DNA of 64,000 nucleotides, from contig CM070877.1 in the NCBI GenBank assembly GCA_036365515.1, positions 12,964,601 to 13,028,600 of the forward strand. The letters are read 5' to 3'. The notes under the pieces are model-generated. The model was not told where the DNA came from and did no database searches. It saw nothing but the letters and a program-made list of their open reading frames with translations. Each line of letters opens with the position of its first letter. The first letter of the stretch is position 1. Source of the DNA: Torymus aiolomorphi (taxonomy: Eukaryota > Arthropoda > Insecta > Hymenoptera > Torymidae). Positions 1 through 12,818 of the stretch are shown here, piece after piece. A program made the position numbers and the translations under genes.

Positions 1-450
1 TAATCTGCTGCTTATGTCTTCAGTGACTCTCAGGCTGGAGGTGTTGCAGCAATGAAACAACGAGTGAAGGCTCCACCAGTCCTTCCCTTCTAATTGTTAT
101 AGGTAGCTGGTGCAGCGAGGGTAGTGAACAACAACCACTGCTGCAGACTTTTCTTTTGTATGGTAATGTTTTTTTGGGTCATCTATTTATTAGTGATATG
201 TAGTTTCTAGATGTTCAAATCCTCGCTTGTCTCCCACATCAGTGGCTGATCTGCTCATGTGCTTTGTTGATCCCTAGGCTGAGGTAGTCCCTGACATTGA
301 CAAGTGATGGTCTATATCAGTATTTTCCTCGCAGATGGCTGTTAGATGATTGTGAGTAGACTGGCATCCATGGAGAGTGTCCGCCTTGGGCCATCCAGCC
401 TCATTTTGCAGCTTCTGCAGCTCCATCAGTGATCTTGAAGTGTTAGAGTT
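1..450. other. GC-richer block, unassigned
   Basis: This block is clearly richer in G+C than the following kilobases. On the minus strand, roughly 250-440 reads openly for about 50 codons (with SLMELQKLQNEAGWPK near the upstream end) before a stop. A possible acceptor lies just upstream of it. The family is not recognised and the gene, if any, continues outside the window. It could be the last exon of a minus-strand gene or old transposon sequence. Confidence 0.2.
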
Positions 451-1544
451 TTAGAATATAAGGGGTTAGATAATTAGGAACTGGGGGATATTATAAAAGT
501 GCCGTGTGTGTGGTTAAATTTGATACGGATAGGTAGTTGTCACTGGTAATATCAGCTTGTTATTAGCTTGTCTGGTTTATTTCTAAGTTTGGTCAGGGTA
601 TAAGGACTTGTCTCTGGGTATCTGTTGTATTAAAATACATCCTTATGTATTTCACAGACTTCTACTCAGTGAGACTTGCTTATTTAATAGTTTTTTAGCA
701 CACTGTAAGACCGACAGAGTCAGCTAGAACAGTGCATTCTTTATACATTGAAACTTACCATATTACAAAATCTATAGCACATACATTACACTAGAGTTTT
801 TTTTTAAATATGATATTACTTTAACATATACTTATATAATATTCGACAATTTTGATTCTTTTAGTTCAATCGCTTAGGTCCTTTGAACATAGTTAGTAGG
901 TTAAGCTGTGTAATCTTATATCAAATTTCTTTAATTTGTTATCAAAACAGTAAGATAACATAATTATATATTTTTACTAACCCAATTTTTATACATTTTT
1001 CTAATTTTAATTCTACTCCATACTAAGTTCTCCAGATCATTTGACAAGGAATTATAAGTTCTGACAGCTTCTATGTGAAAGTTTTTGTTAGTTATTGTTT
1101 TAGTTTTTTATACTGTTATCTATACTTTTATTTTGTGTATTAATCATTAGTCTCTTATATCTACTTTTTATTTTTACAATGATAAAAAACGGACTCATCA
1201 CAAAATAATTATGCAATATTAAAAGGGCATCTTTCAATGATAAAAGTATTTTTTTTTATTTAATTTTAAAGATTCTACTTTTGTAAATTTTGTAATGGTC
1301 TTAGACATCTCAGAAAACGCTTAAAACGTACTCATTCTGAGTGGAAAATGGTTTTTACACATTAAATTTTCATTATTTTGATTCCGACAATTTTCGCTAT
1401 GGTGAAGTTATAAGGCTCTCCCGAGTAGCGGTCGTGCCTAATATGTAATTTTGATTTTTTTAGTTTAACATCAATTTATATTTTATATCTTATTATTATA
1501 TTTTTTTTTATAATTATATTTTTTTACAATTATATGATCTTTGA
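451..1544. other. AT-rich non-coding stretch
   Basis: No gene is visible. The only structured piece is a motif at about 1393-1440 (TTATAAGGCTCTCCC then GCGGTCGTGCCTAA). It recurs at about 2797-2843, which suggests that 1.4-2.85 kb belongs to one repeat family. Confidence 0.4.
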
Positions 1545-2440
1545 AATGTTTTGTTGATTGTTTCGCTCTTATTTATAGCTATTGTATTTAATATTTCTGT
1601 GTCAAATCAAAATTTGTTATATAATAAGCGAAAATTGACTATTAAGGTGTATTGAGGCGTTAAAAAATTGTGTTTGTAGGTTTAGGTCATCAGGAATTGA
1701 TTGTACAACATGAAAATGTTAAATGGGAAAAAGTTTTGTTCAAATGTTATCTATAACTTTTGTATTTAATATTTTTGTGTAAAGCCAAATCCTTGAGCAA
1801 TAAATGAAAATTGACTATTTCAGGTGTATTTGGTCATTAAGAAAAAAAAATCGTTTTTCTGGCTTTAATTCGTCAGGAATGGATTTTACATGGAAATATT
1901 AAATGGAAAAAGATTCGTTTCAATGTTTTTATAACTTTTGCATATTAAATCAAATCAATCATCTTTGTATTATTGTATTAAATCAAATCCTGTTAATTTA
2001 TAACCGAAAATCTACCATTTTATGTATGCTCAGGCGTTAAAAATCGTTTTTTGGATTTAACTCGTCAGGAATTGATTGTACAAAAAAACGTTTAATAAGA
2101 AAAAGTTTTGTTTTAATATTATCTATAACTTTTACATTTCATATTCTTGCGTAAAATCAAATCCTGTTAAGTTATAACCGAAAATCTACCATTTTATGTA
2201 TGTTTAGGAATTTAAAATCGTTTTTATAAGTGTAACTCGTTAGGAATTGATTTTATATGAAAATGTTAAATGGAAAAAAGTTTTGTTTTAATATTATCTA
2301 CAACTTTTGTATTTAAAATTTTTGTGTAAAATCAAATCCTGTCAAGTTATAATAAAAAATCGTCCATTTTTTACCTTTTTTGTCGTTTTTCGCAGTTATC
2401 TTGGCAAATATTGCTCCTAGAAAAAAATGTCCAACAGAAA
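1545..2440. repeat. Tandem repeat, about 175-190 bp period
   Basis: About five diverged copies. The marker CAGGAATTGATT (or a close variant) recurs near 1691, 1874, 2066 and 2241. Each copy also carries AAATGGGAAAAAGTTTTG-like and ATCTATAACTTTTG-like segments. The variable spacing (183, 192 and 175 bases) points to an old array. No coding potential is seen. Confidence 0.75.
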
Positions 2441-3370
2441 AAAGTTGTCTTTTAATTAGTTTTAGCAGATAGATCTGTAAATATTAATTTAAAATTAATT
2501 TTTCTAGACATTACGCCTAAAAATCGATTTTTTGAAATTTTTCTTTGTGCTCGTATATTTAAAGTTTTCCATTGATCTTTCTCGTTAAGGGACTGCCGGT
2601 TATATATAATTAGAGGAGTATTTTCCCGCAATCCCGATGAAATTGATCGAAAATTTATTAAGATAATCACGTAACTTGATTACATACGAACATACAGACA
2701 TACATACATTGTGGAAAGTGCCTAACATTGATTCTGGATGGGGGGAAAATCATTTTTATACCTCAAATTTCAGTTTTAATGATGTTAACAAATTTCGCTC
2801 TGGCGAAATTATAAGGCTCTCCCCAGCAGCGGTCGTGCCTAAAAATGTGTGCATGAAATTTCATGCAAATGTACTGGAAGCAAAAATTATGAACGGACTT
2901 GAAAAAAATTTAATATCCGTCATGAAATTTAAGGTACACGTTGATTAAATTTAATGCAAATTTACAAGAAAATTTTATTCATTAGAATTTCCGTTTAATT
3001 TTATGCAAGCACTGAAATTTCAATCCACTGCATGAAATTTAAGTTACACGTAGTTGAAATGAATGAATGAATGAATTAATAATTAATTATTTATTTATTT
3101 TAAATTTGTTGCAAATGTATTTTAATTTAGAACATATTAATTAATTATTAAAAATTTAATATTAATTATTATTTATTATTATTATTAATATAAAATTTAA
3201 ATATTTAAAAATTACTGTATTACGGAGATAAAAAAAAACATAAATTTTACACTTTGTTACATTATTAATAAATTTTAATATTATTAACAAAGAATATTAA
3301 CAAAGAATATAGATGAATAGATACGCTATAATATTTAAAATAAATAATAACTGAACAAATGCAAATAAAA
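2441..3370. other. Repeat-derived AT-rich DNA
   Basis: Contains the second copy of the GCGGTCGTGCCTAA motif (2797-2843), a short ACATACAGACATACATAC run near 2690, and several CATGAAATTTAA/TTAAATTTAATGC pieces that recur up to about 4500. These look like parts of a larger, decayed element running from about 2.8 to 4.5 kb and ending in TTTTTTACAGTGTAC at about 4500-4515. No host gene is visible. Confidence 0.35.
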
Positions 3371-3374
3371 TTTT

Positions 3375-3447
3375 CGGCCTAACGGGGACTCGAACCCTAG
3401 ATGCTCAATTCGCACGCAAACACTCTAACCATCACGCTGTACAATAC
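3375..3447 (-). other. tRNA-like sequence (A and B box), probably repeat-borne
   Basis: Read on the minus strand it has an A-box-like GATGGTTAGAGTG and a B-box GGTTCGAGTCC, spaced as in a tRNA gene. The T-loop is flanked by GGG/CCC. The 5' and 3' ends do not pair into a full acceptor stem, so a functional tRNA is unlikely. It is bordered by AT-rich repeat DNA, like the tRNA-like sequences at 26.9 and 30.1 kb. Confidence 0.5.
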
Positions 3448-3955
3448 GCTATACGACGGAACTCTAAATTGCAATAAGTTTGAATGAATATTATTGCCCG
3501 CGAACTTTAATTTTTATCCTTATGTTGATTAAATTTCATAAATGATACTTTAATTTTAATTTAATTTTCATTTTAGCTATGAAAATAGATTTGAAAAATT
3601 TCTCTATTTTTCCTCTAATCTACATTTAATTAGCTGTAAGTACAAACAAAAATCATCCAAATCGGTGGCTCCTCTGTGGAGTTATTTTATTTTGAAAAAA
3701 GAATTTGGTTTTAGTCTACTGAGCGACGTTGCAGTCAACACTCAAAATTGAACGAGAAAAAGAGGTCCCTGCTATCATCGATAATGGGGGGCCTCGCATC
3801 GCCTTAACATTATTTTTCATGGTCTTTTACAGCGATATTTATGAGGAACATGAAGTTTAATACATGGTATTGTAAATCTAATGCACGTGAGTTAAACTAT
3901 TTATTTATTACGTGTAATAAAATTTCATGTAAATCTTATTGAATTCGATTTACCT

Positions 3956-4232
3956 TACACGGAGAGAAAGAAATCAGTAAAAATTACCAAACTTTCAGTA
4001 AAAATTAGCAAAATGTTAAGTAACCCTGAGGCAGACTTGTAAATCCAAAATTTGTACCAAACTTTTTGGCAATTTTTACTACACTTTTGGCAATTTTTAC
4101 TAAACTTTTTGTAAATTTTGCAAAACTTTTTGTAAAAATTGCTAAAAAGTTTGGTAAAAATTTTGGATTTACAAGTCTGCCTCAGGGTTATGACAGTTTG
4201 GTAATTTTTACTGATTTCTTTCTCTCCGTATA
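3956..4232. mobile_element. Hairpin MITE, ACACGGAGAGAAAGAAAT termini
   Basis: The ends are near-perfect inverted repeats (ACACGGAGAGAAAGAAATC on the left, its complement with TATACGGAGAG on the right). The repeat continues inward for most of the length, including a second arm containing CCCTGAGGCAGACTTG at about 4024 and 4175. The element is non-coding. Inference: a non-autonomous foldback element of the same broad ACACTG/ACACGG-GAGAGAA type as those at 25172, 26634 and 56532. Confidence 0.8.
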
Positions 4233-5887
4233 ACATTAATTTTCGTGCTCCTGTGCTGCAATATTTACAGATGTTTACATTAAGATTTATAAACAATGCA
4301 TTAATTTTAATTTACACTTGTAATTTAGTACATGTACATTGAATTTCATTTGCCGATATATGAATATTTATGTAAATGCATTAAATTTAACTTAAAAATA
4401 CCTTAACTTTCATATTTTGTAAAGAAATTTACTTTTAGTTACAAATTCATTAAATTTAATGCACAATTGTAACTTAAAAGTGCATTAAATTTACGCTAAT
4501 TTTTTACAGTGTACATGTTAAAAGAAACGTTTTAGAAACCTAGTTTCCTCTAAAATTTGGTCGTTGACCTTGTATTTTCTTGATATAAATGAAAAGTTTA
4601 ATGTTCAAAGAATATCTGTGTTAAATTTCAGAAATATTTAACTCTGTTTAACAAAGCACCCAAGCCACCTTAAATGGTCGACCGGTACAAACAACAGCCG
4701 CATTATTGTCTCCACTCCGGTTGGCTTTCGTCTCGTCGGTTTGGCGTGCGTTTCGTAATCACGACGACACTGCTCATATACCTGCGGCGAGTTATACTTA
4801 ATCTCGAGTTGCGCGAGATAAAAGATACGATAACAGGGCGCGCACTCTTGTTTTGGTATATGAGTAATTTGTACGGGAGTCGCGTTCTGTATAAGAAGGC
4901 ATGAATGGATTTTTCTACGTGCAAAATCAAGTTTTATAGTGTGGGCTCTTGAGAATGAATAGATATCAGGTATTATAACAGTAAAGTGAAAGTATTAAGT
5001 ACGTGTTAACGATATATCTTTATTGATATAAATAACATTTTTGAAAACATTTTTAAATACTTATATTTATTTCACATATCACACGGCTGTCGTGCATGTG
5101 TGTTCTATACGTATATTTCAATGAGATAATATACAAATTTTTCTTTTATTCTGTAGAAATATATACATATACACTATATTTACAGAATATAATATTTCAT
5201 AATACGTATTTCGAATTTAGGTGTACGAATAATTAATTTACGGATCACATTTCATAATCATTTATTTATAAAAAAAACATGAGTTTTTCGATGTTATACG
5301 CATTAAAAATACTTTTTATTATGAGAACTTGCGTCGCGTACTTTCTTTTGTATGTACTCTCAGCGTATAATCTCTTTATCAGTACATCCATTGGAAAAAT
5401 ATACATTTTAGAAGCAAGTAAGTATAAGGAGAATTCTCTTAGCTTCATAGTAAAGAATATATATAATAACAATAACACGCAATAGCGATTCTCTTGATTC
5501 AAGGATACAGTTCGCGTTATCATTGTGTGCTTTTCAAAAGTAAAATAATATTACGGACAATCTACCTATAATGCGATTATAATAATATTCAAATTAAAAA
5601 AAAAAAAACGTAAAACAATTTCATTTTTTTTTTATAAAAAAGAATACATCGTATACTTAAATGAAACAGAACCTCACTCACTGAAAGAAAGTTAACAATT
5701 TTAAAAATCCTGTCTATTCACAGAATAAGATCACTTTGATCTCTCTTTCATAGCTATAGATTTTTTACTCATCTCCAAACACAAATTCTTCACCATAAAA
5801 AAAAAACAGAATATACTACTTTTTTACACGTCGATTAAACCATAAAAAAAATCATAGTAACTCGTGCGAAAACTTTTCTTCGCTTCC
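4233..5887. other. Intergenic DNA before the nucleoside hydrolase gene
   Basis: Mostly AT-rich. 4660-4930 is GC-richer and reads openly in more than one frame on both strands, but shows no recognisable motif or splice logic. It could be a promoter or first exon of something outside the evidence here. The rest contains short A/T tracts only. The stretch just downstream of the hydrolase stop (5640-5887) presumably carries its 3' UTR. Confidence 0.3.
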
Positions 5888-8800
5888 TCACGCCAGATAG
5901 GTCATCAGCCTCTCCTGGAACCCTGTGACATTGAAGTCCCTGATGATTTCGACATTTTTGTCCGCGCTGTTAACGTCGACCTTCACAGCGCCGGGATGAG
6001 GTTCACTCGTGACAGACGTCATGCGGGCGTCGAGGGTAGAGGTCACGAGGTCCGGCCAGAGCGCCGTCGCCACGGCGATCGAGTCGGCCGCGAACCAGTC
6101 GTCGAGCTTCGACAGAACCACTGATTCTGCCTCGTTGAGGAAAGTTATGAAGGCCGACGGTAGCTTGCCGAGGATCTCCGTTCGCCACTCCTGTGAGTGT
6201 GAGGATGGAGAGGTTGACAATGATATGGTAAAAGTTGGATTTGTCGGTATATGCTAAATATAGAATTTTCTATTCTGTTACTTAAATATATACGTTAGGG
6301 TACGATTGGATTGTAATGTCAATTACGGAAAAGGGTTTTTTAAAAACTTTTCGTAAAAATTGTAAAAATATGTGTTTACCATGCGGTTGTATTTTATAAT
6401 AGAAAATACAATTACACAAAAATTTTTTTTTTTATCATAAACTAAAAGAATTTCCTGTCATTGTCAATAACAATAGGATCTTTTTATCTCCTTAAAAACA
6501 AAAGAATAATTTAGTTTTGTAATAATGTGGACATTTTCTTTTTGGTGAGATAACGCATACTTGTTACGGACAAGTAAATAAGTAATAAAAATATTTTAAA
6601 ATGTAACAATAATATAAAAATATTTTAAAAAATATTTTAAAATGGTACAAAAATATTTTAAAATGTAACAATAAAACTCCATTATCCGTATTATGCATAA
6701 CAACGAACAAACCTTGGAGCATTCAATAAATTTGTTTTACCGATTTTAACAAAAAAAAAAAAAAAACCCACCGTTTGCTATTTGATACAATAATAAACGA
6801 AAAGAAAAGTATTTACCTTAGGTATTTTACATTTTTGCACGACGTCCCAAGGCGTGATGAGCGTTTTGTTTTTCGTTTTAGAATTGAAGAAAATTGCGTT
6901 GCTTTCGGGGTCCAGGCTGAAGTTAAATTCAGTCTCCGTACTTTCTCCGTTGTTTTCATTCTCGTTCACTGCCGATCCCATGACGTAAAATCTGTCGACA
7001 TTCTGCGTGAAGTTGGGATCTAACGATGCCGCCAACGCTACGTTCGTCAGCGGTCCTAACGTCAAAATGCTTATGTCACCTGCCAAGTATATAAAAACAT
7101 TAAATAATCATCGTTTCCTTCAAAAGAATCCGCGAAATCTAATTTACCTGCGTGTTTCTTTGCCAGTTCGATCATGGCTAACGAAGCGTGTTTCGATCTA
7201 TCGACCTTGCCGATGATTTCTCTGCCGAACTCGAAGTCACCGAGCCCATCTTTGCCGAAGTAATCGCCCGCCGTGTAATTTTCGAGCAGCGGTTTGTGCG
7301 CACCCGCGTAGACTGGAATCTGCAATTGTAATGAGAAATGTACTATTATTTTTATTTTAATCAATAAGTGGCCAAATACAGTAAAAAAAAATACAAAAAT
7401 AAGTAGGTGCTGATAGCGTAAATCCCGGCGCAGTCTATATAGCTATATAGGGATCCCATTGAATGAGTAGTTGGTTGAACCTCTCTTGATAAAAGGAATT
7501 ATTTTAAAAAACATTTTAATGTTTCAGCACTTTCTTAGCTTGCAAGCTATGGTGTTTACAATTCAGCAGTGAGTGTAAAATTAAAATTGCATGCGCTTTA
7601 AATAATACGCAAATATGAGACTACTATTATAGACACTACAGATTTATTCCTCCAGTATTATTATGTATAAAAAGCACTTTATGCGTTCAAATAATTCTAT
7701 ATCTAATTAATTTTTCGGTCAAGGTAATATATACTTGCCACTATGTCATGAATATTAATTAGCGCGCGAATACTCATTTATATTTCACACGTCGCGAAAA
7801 CATATTATAGTTGCAGCGCATACTATATCTCACTTGAGCGACAAACATTTTTTCGAATAGGTATATTTTTAGTATAGACATTACACAAGCGCACACGAGC
7901 GCGCGCGTGAAATCCATTCCCGCGTTCGCGGAAACAAAAATCCGTGCATTCAGGTAATTCACACCCGCATCTCACTTTCAAACCAAGGCAAAATCTCAAG
8001 GAAAAAAAAAACAAGAAGAAAAAAGTAACTCACATCAGAGCGGCCAGCGACGGTGAGTATCTTCAGCACGTTCCGCTCGACGTTGGCCTCGTCGGTGTTG
8101 CCGTAGGTGCAGGTGATAGCGATGACTTGCACCTTGCCAACGGCGTTGAGCGCCAGGAGTATAGCCACCGCGTCGTCGCCACCGGCGTCTGTGTCTATCA
8201 CCAGCTTCATCTCACCGCTCGGTGAATTCGACGATGCACCGCCGGGACGCAGGAAAATTATGCTTAAAAACGCGCGTCGCTTGTAAGCGCTGGTATATAA
8301 TGTAAAAATAGCTCACGCGGAAAAATATGACGTTCGTGCGTGCGGGTTGGGCGTGGGATGTTTTATTTAGATTTTTTTTAGAGTAAATGAACTGGTAAGG
8401 TTTGTTGTTGTCGAAATAGGTGAAAGTATTAATTTAATATTTTAAATAATATAATGAATGATACATTCTATTATATTGGGAATAAAGTCGACTCACTAAA
8501 CGATAGATACGTGCGTATATTTTACTGTGTGAAATCAACTAGACAAAGAACTTTTAATCTTTTAAGTCACGCGAGTATCTCGAAACCGCAGCAACCTTCC
8601 AATTTATAAATGTATTTATAAAATCTCATATTTTTATATTAAATTTATCTTGTTCAAAGTACAATGTTCGTATCAAATACCCAATCATTAAAAAAAATCA
8701 CTAACTACATTAGCTACCAATCTCCCCTTATCAGTACTTTCCTAATATAAAACATTTCACTACATCACGCGCTATCTGTGTAACAATGCGGCACACTCAG

Positions 8801-8934
8801 CGAATCGATCACCGCCACATGATATACAAAGCGCGGGGAAAGCACACAATTATACACTATTCACATCACGCTTACGACAGATGTACCAGCAAGACGCAGC
8901 CGATCATCAGCAAAATCTTCCAGACGGCCTGCAT
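5888..8934 (-). CDS. Secreted inosine/uridine-preferring nucleoside hydrolase, 5 exons
   Basis: Exons read from GT-AG borders: 8934-8876, 8217-8034, 7319-7148, 7079-6817 and 6190-5888. All phases agree and give 326 residues, normal for the family. Exon 1 (MQAVWKILLMIGCVLLVHLS) is a signal peptide, so the enzyme should be secreted. Exon 2 opens with the ribose/calcium-binding motif DTDAGGDDA (family form DxDxxxDD). Exon 4 has GPLTNVALAAS and FNFSLDPESNAIFF, both typical of the family. These enzymes hydrolyse the N-glycosidic bond of nucleosides to base and ribose. The catalytic His of the protozoan enzymes is not obvious after LITPWDVVQ, so specificity is uncertain. Starting at the ATG in exon 2 (8210) would lose the signal peptide; the exon 1 start is preferred because the junction TC|CGGTGAG keeps frame. 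Intron 1 has a diverged copy at 24.4 kb. Confidence 0.9.
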
Positions 8935-9562
8935 CTCCGGTGTCCGCGAGCGGCGCTCGACTGTGCGCGTAACGGCCGAAGCGGAGCAGCGGCGACAGTG
9001 ACTTGAGTGCCAATTTATATATGTATATGTGTGTATGTAAGCGCACGTGCGCGCATGGCGGCAACGTCGACGTCGTCTACTCTTCTGACTGATCCAATTA
9101 CGAATCCAGCGCGCTAGGCGTTTGCACACAAATTAACTGAAGTGTGTGCGTTACGCATGTGTGTGTGCGTCTATGTTTTAAGTAGCGAGCAGGGGTTTTC
9201 TAGTAAGTGGCCAGTGGCTGATAAGATAAGTGGAGAGTGATGGGATAGAGAGGAGTTTGGGTGAGTGGGTGATGGTATAGTGATTGGTTGGATGGTGTTA
9301 TATTGAGCTGGAGATTTCGATTGATGTTTGGATTAAAGTTTTTCGCTATCGTGTGAATATAGTAGCTGGTATTCGCGTGGCGATATGGGATAAAGTGGAA
9401 TTTTGTACATGTACTTCCTCCGCCGATTACGTATATCACTTACCTGCTGTATTTTTAATAACATTTATGTTTATAGAGATGTCATTTAGCAGATGAATTA
9501 TATAAGACTTGAACTTGAGCAACAGCAAATTTTTAAATTATTTATTTTTTTATTGGTACATT
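8935..9562. other. Upstream region of the nucleoside hydrolase
   Basis: 8935-9115 is CpG- and GC-rich compared with its surroundings and lies directly upstream of the signal-peptide exon, so it probably holds the 5' UTR and promoter. No clear TATA box or initiator could be assigned. 9180-9480 is G/T-rich with short open frames on both strands and no recognisable protein. Confidence 0.35.
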
Positions 9563-9564
9563 AC

Positions 9565-9572
9565 ACACACAC

Positions 9573-9626
<54 letters not shown>
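9565..9626. repeat. (CA)n microsatellite
   Basis: About 30 CA dinucleotides with one early interruption. Confidence 0.95.
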
Positions 9627-9627
<1 letters not shown>

Positions 9628-9942
9628 TTCAAATAAGTATAATAAATAACAATTAAATTGATTTGGTAAACAAAATTGTTGAGAGAATTTTTTAATCGTG
9701 ATTAGAGGACAGTTGCACAGTACTGGCGCCCGTAGTAAATCTAGCTACAACTTTTGATCATATGCCGTAAAAATTGCCGTCTAAAAAAGAAAAACATTCA
9801 TTGATATTACCCTTTATCACGGACCAAAATATTTTTAATTAAGTATAATAATATTAATAATTAGTTACTTAAAGAAATGAAAATATTAGCATACGTAATG
9901 GCCAGTCGACGAAAACACGTGTAAAAACGAAGGTCAACAATG

Positions 9943-10483
9943 CCCTACTGAAAAATCTCAGGTGAGATCTCAGGTGATTTCTCAGGTGAGATCTCATGTA
10001 AAATCTCACGCCAAAATCTCACCTGAGATTCTGCTCCAGATGCTCCAGAAAACTTACGTTAATTAAAAATCAGCTTCTTCAGTATTGGAAATTGCCTTTT
10101 AGGAAGTTTTACCCCCCAGAAGAGCACAAAAATACATGTTTAAAAGCATTTTACACAATTTTTCAATTTTTAAAATTTGATACAGAGATCTCAGGTGATT
10201 TCTCAGGTGAGATATCATGTGAGATCTCAGGTGAGATATCATGTATCAATTTTTAAAAATTGAAAAATTGTGTAAAATGCTTTGAAACATGTATTTTTGA
10301 GCTCGTCTGGGGGGTAAAACATCCTAAAAGGCAATTTCCAATACTGAAGAAGCTGATTTTTAATTAACGTAAGTTTTCTGCAGCATCTGGAGCAGAATCT
10401 CAGGTGAGATTTTGGCGTGAGATTTTACATGAGATCTCACCTGAGAAATCACCTGAGATCTCACCTGAGATTTTTCAGTAGGG
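9943..10483. mobile_element. 541-bp foldback MITE with CTCAGGTGAGAT repeats
   Basis: Starts CCCTACTGAAAAATCTCAGG and ends with the exact complement. Nearly the whole element folds on itself around about 10190. Each arm carries several copies of TCTCAGGTGA(G/T), giving internal subrepeats within the long inverted repeat. Non-coding. It lies directly left of the inverted repeat that borders the 10.5-16.8 kb composite. Confidence 0.85.
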
Positions 10484-10771
10484 TGGAGTTTCCAAAAACA
10501 CGGTTTTTCTCTTATAACTCGAGAACTATAAGAAATATCGAAAAAAGTTCCAAGCAAAAGTTGTAGAGCGCGAAATTTTACATAAGGATGGTTATTACTT
10601 TTTCGCATTAAAAAAAATTAAGCCTGATAAAAGCACGCAGAAGTTGCAAATTGTGTGAACAACGGAAGGGAAAGGGAGTCGGGGCCTGGCCGTGTTGGAT
10701 GCCAAAACAGCCACGAGCAGTGTAGGAGAGAAGCGACTCGGTTGGCGCGGCGGTTTCGATGGCGCACCAAG

Positions 10772-12338
10772 CCCGCGTAAAAATCATTAGTATTGGACAT
10801 ACGTGGCTAATATATTGGTAATTCCTATTTGCAATATATTGCAAACATATTGGACCCGCAATTACCAATATATTGACGGAACATCTGCAATTGTACCATT
10901 TCCAATGTGTTTCCCATATATTGCAATTTTCAATAGAAAAAAAGATTAAAGTATATATATATTGCCAATATATGGGACATATGATTAGACTGAAACGCGA
11001 AATGTTCTTTAATAGTGTCGCTACTTCAATAAGTTATTTTTATGTTTTATAAATCAAAATTTTTTCACGCAAATATTTGCGGAAATTTTGAGTTCCTATA
11101 TTGTACATTGTATAAGAAGGCCTAACAAAAACAAGGCAAGCCTTGTACTTTGGAGTTCGAACTCTTCGTAAAGAATCGTTCGAAGGGATGAATTGCACGG
11201 CTTATATACTCTCGGTCTTCCAATGCATCTAAAGAAGCCACTACTGGTGCGCCACATAGCGGTGGCAAACGGGAACTTTTGATGGGCGGCGCTCGATAAA
11301 CAAGTTTGCGGCACATGCCGCTATGTGGCGCACCAGTAGTGAGTTCTTTAGACGCATTGGAAGACCGTGCAATTCATCCGTTCGAACGACTCTTTACGAA
11401 GAGTCCGAACTCCGAAGTACAAGGTTTGCCTTGTTTTTGTTAGCCCTTTTGTACAATGTGCAATATAGGGCCTCAAAAATTTCCGCAATATTTGCGTGAA
11501 AAAATTTTGATTTATAAAACATAAAAATAACTTATTGTAGTAGCGGCACTATTAAAGAACATCTCATGTTTCAGTCAAATCATAAGTCCCATATATTAAT
11601 GATATATATACACTTTAATCCTTTTTTCTTTTGAAAATTGCAATATATGGAAAACACATTGGAAATGGTACAATTGCAGATGTTCCTGCAATATATTGCT
11701 AATTGCGGGTCCAATATCCCTGGTAGAAATTAGTCCATCAAAAATGGGAAGGAAAACAGAAACTGGCCATTAGAAATGGCTAGTTATTAGACAGACATGT
11801 AACGCTTTTTTTTATCAACTTCTCCCATTTTATGGAATGGCCCTAACCTGAAAATCTTTACATTAAAATTTCATAACAATTCAATCATATATTTTAAAAT
11901 TAAGCGATAGTTTACCGGGATATAAACAAAATTTAGTAGTCTTTCTACTATTTACAGCTTTATTCTACAAGATATAAACCAAAATCGTTATTTTGACACG
12001 TGACTCTATCTTTCTTACTCATCGCCATAACAAATCGCTTGTTACTAGATTTATAATGGCTTCATCGACTAGCTATTTTAACTAGCATTAAAATACCAAA
12101 TTAATAGATAGTACAAAATTGTGACCATCTTTGCGGCCAATAAATGTGAAAAATAGGTTAAAAAATCGTTACACTTATGGAAGAAAACTGGAGTCCATTT
12201 TTTTGCCATTTTGGATCAACCTAGCCATTTACTGCTCAAAAAATGATTTCAATTTCCACCAGGGATGTTTGCAATATATTGCAAATGGCAATTACCAAAT
12301 ATATTGGCCACGTATGTCCAATACAATTTTTACGCGGG
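10772..12338. mobile_element. Large hairpin element, CCCGCGTAAAAAT termini
   Basis: The ends are CCCGCGTAAAAAT and its complement. The left arm (about 10795-11265) and right arm (about 11310-12338) match over their length, with the centre near 11290. The arms contain repeated CAATATATTG motifs and a GC-richer core (GGTGCGCCACATAGCGG at 11247 and its mirror near 11320). The right arm is longer only because another element (11718-12264) sits in it. No coding sequence; no convincing target duplication was seen. Confidence 0.8.
11718..12264. mobile_element. 547-bp element nested in the hairpin, AT duplication
   Basis: Ends CCCTGGTAGAAATT and AATTTCCACCAGGG (inverted). The undisturbed sequence is preserved in the opposite arm of the host hairpin, which reads CCAATATGTTTGC. 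In the filled arm it reads CCAATAT, element, ATGTTTGC, so exactly AT is duplicated. Non-coding. The 2-bp duplication is compatible with a Tc1/mariner-like mechanism, although TA is the usual form. Confidence 0.8.
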
Positions 12339-12810
12339 TTATTATTAGAATTATTATTCAGATTTTCGGCATACAAGCTAGTTTTTCTTAATTAAAAATA
12401 CAAAATTAGTAAACACACACAAAACCATTAATATTTGAGCCTATTCTGATAAAATATTAAGAAAAGTATTTTTGAGTCACTTTTCATGTGGTTAGTATCA
12501 TGCTCGAAATTGATTAAGTGACAAATCTGAAATGCTATGATGATAAAAACAAATACGCCATAACATATTTTAATTTATTTACTTTCATATAGTAAAACTC
12601 GATTATTACATTTATTTATAATTAGGAAATAAGTTGAAATAATAAAAAAGTCCGAAGTGGCTTAATTGGCGCAGGCACGAAAATACACCGCCTAGCATTT
12701 ATTTATCAAAATGAGTGCATTCTTATATTCTTTTGTTATAATGTTTATGCATTAAGTGCATTATTTGATATTTTTACTCGCGCATCAAGTGTATATAAAG
12801 TAATATCGTC
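12339..12810. other. Composite-element DNA between nested insertions
   Basis: AT-rich. No coding frame or terminal repeat could be assigned here. It is continuous, across the P-like insertion, with sequence from 14116 onward. Confidence 0.35.
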
Positions 12811-12818
12811 CTTGAGAA

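Noticed and set aside
3375..3447. Functional tRNA gene
   Set aside because: Ends do not form an acceptor stem and the sequence is embedded in repeats.
4674..4930. Overlapping 75-codon frames on both strands
   Set aside because: No homology signal, no splice context; kept only as an unassigned GC-richer patch.
5264..5523. 85-codon minus and 68-codon plus frames
   Set aside because: AT-rich composition with hydrophobic residues by chance; no support.
9284..9496. 70-codon plus-strand frame
   Set aside because: G/T-rich composition, no motif, and an equally long frame on the other strand.
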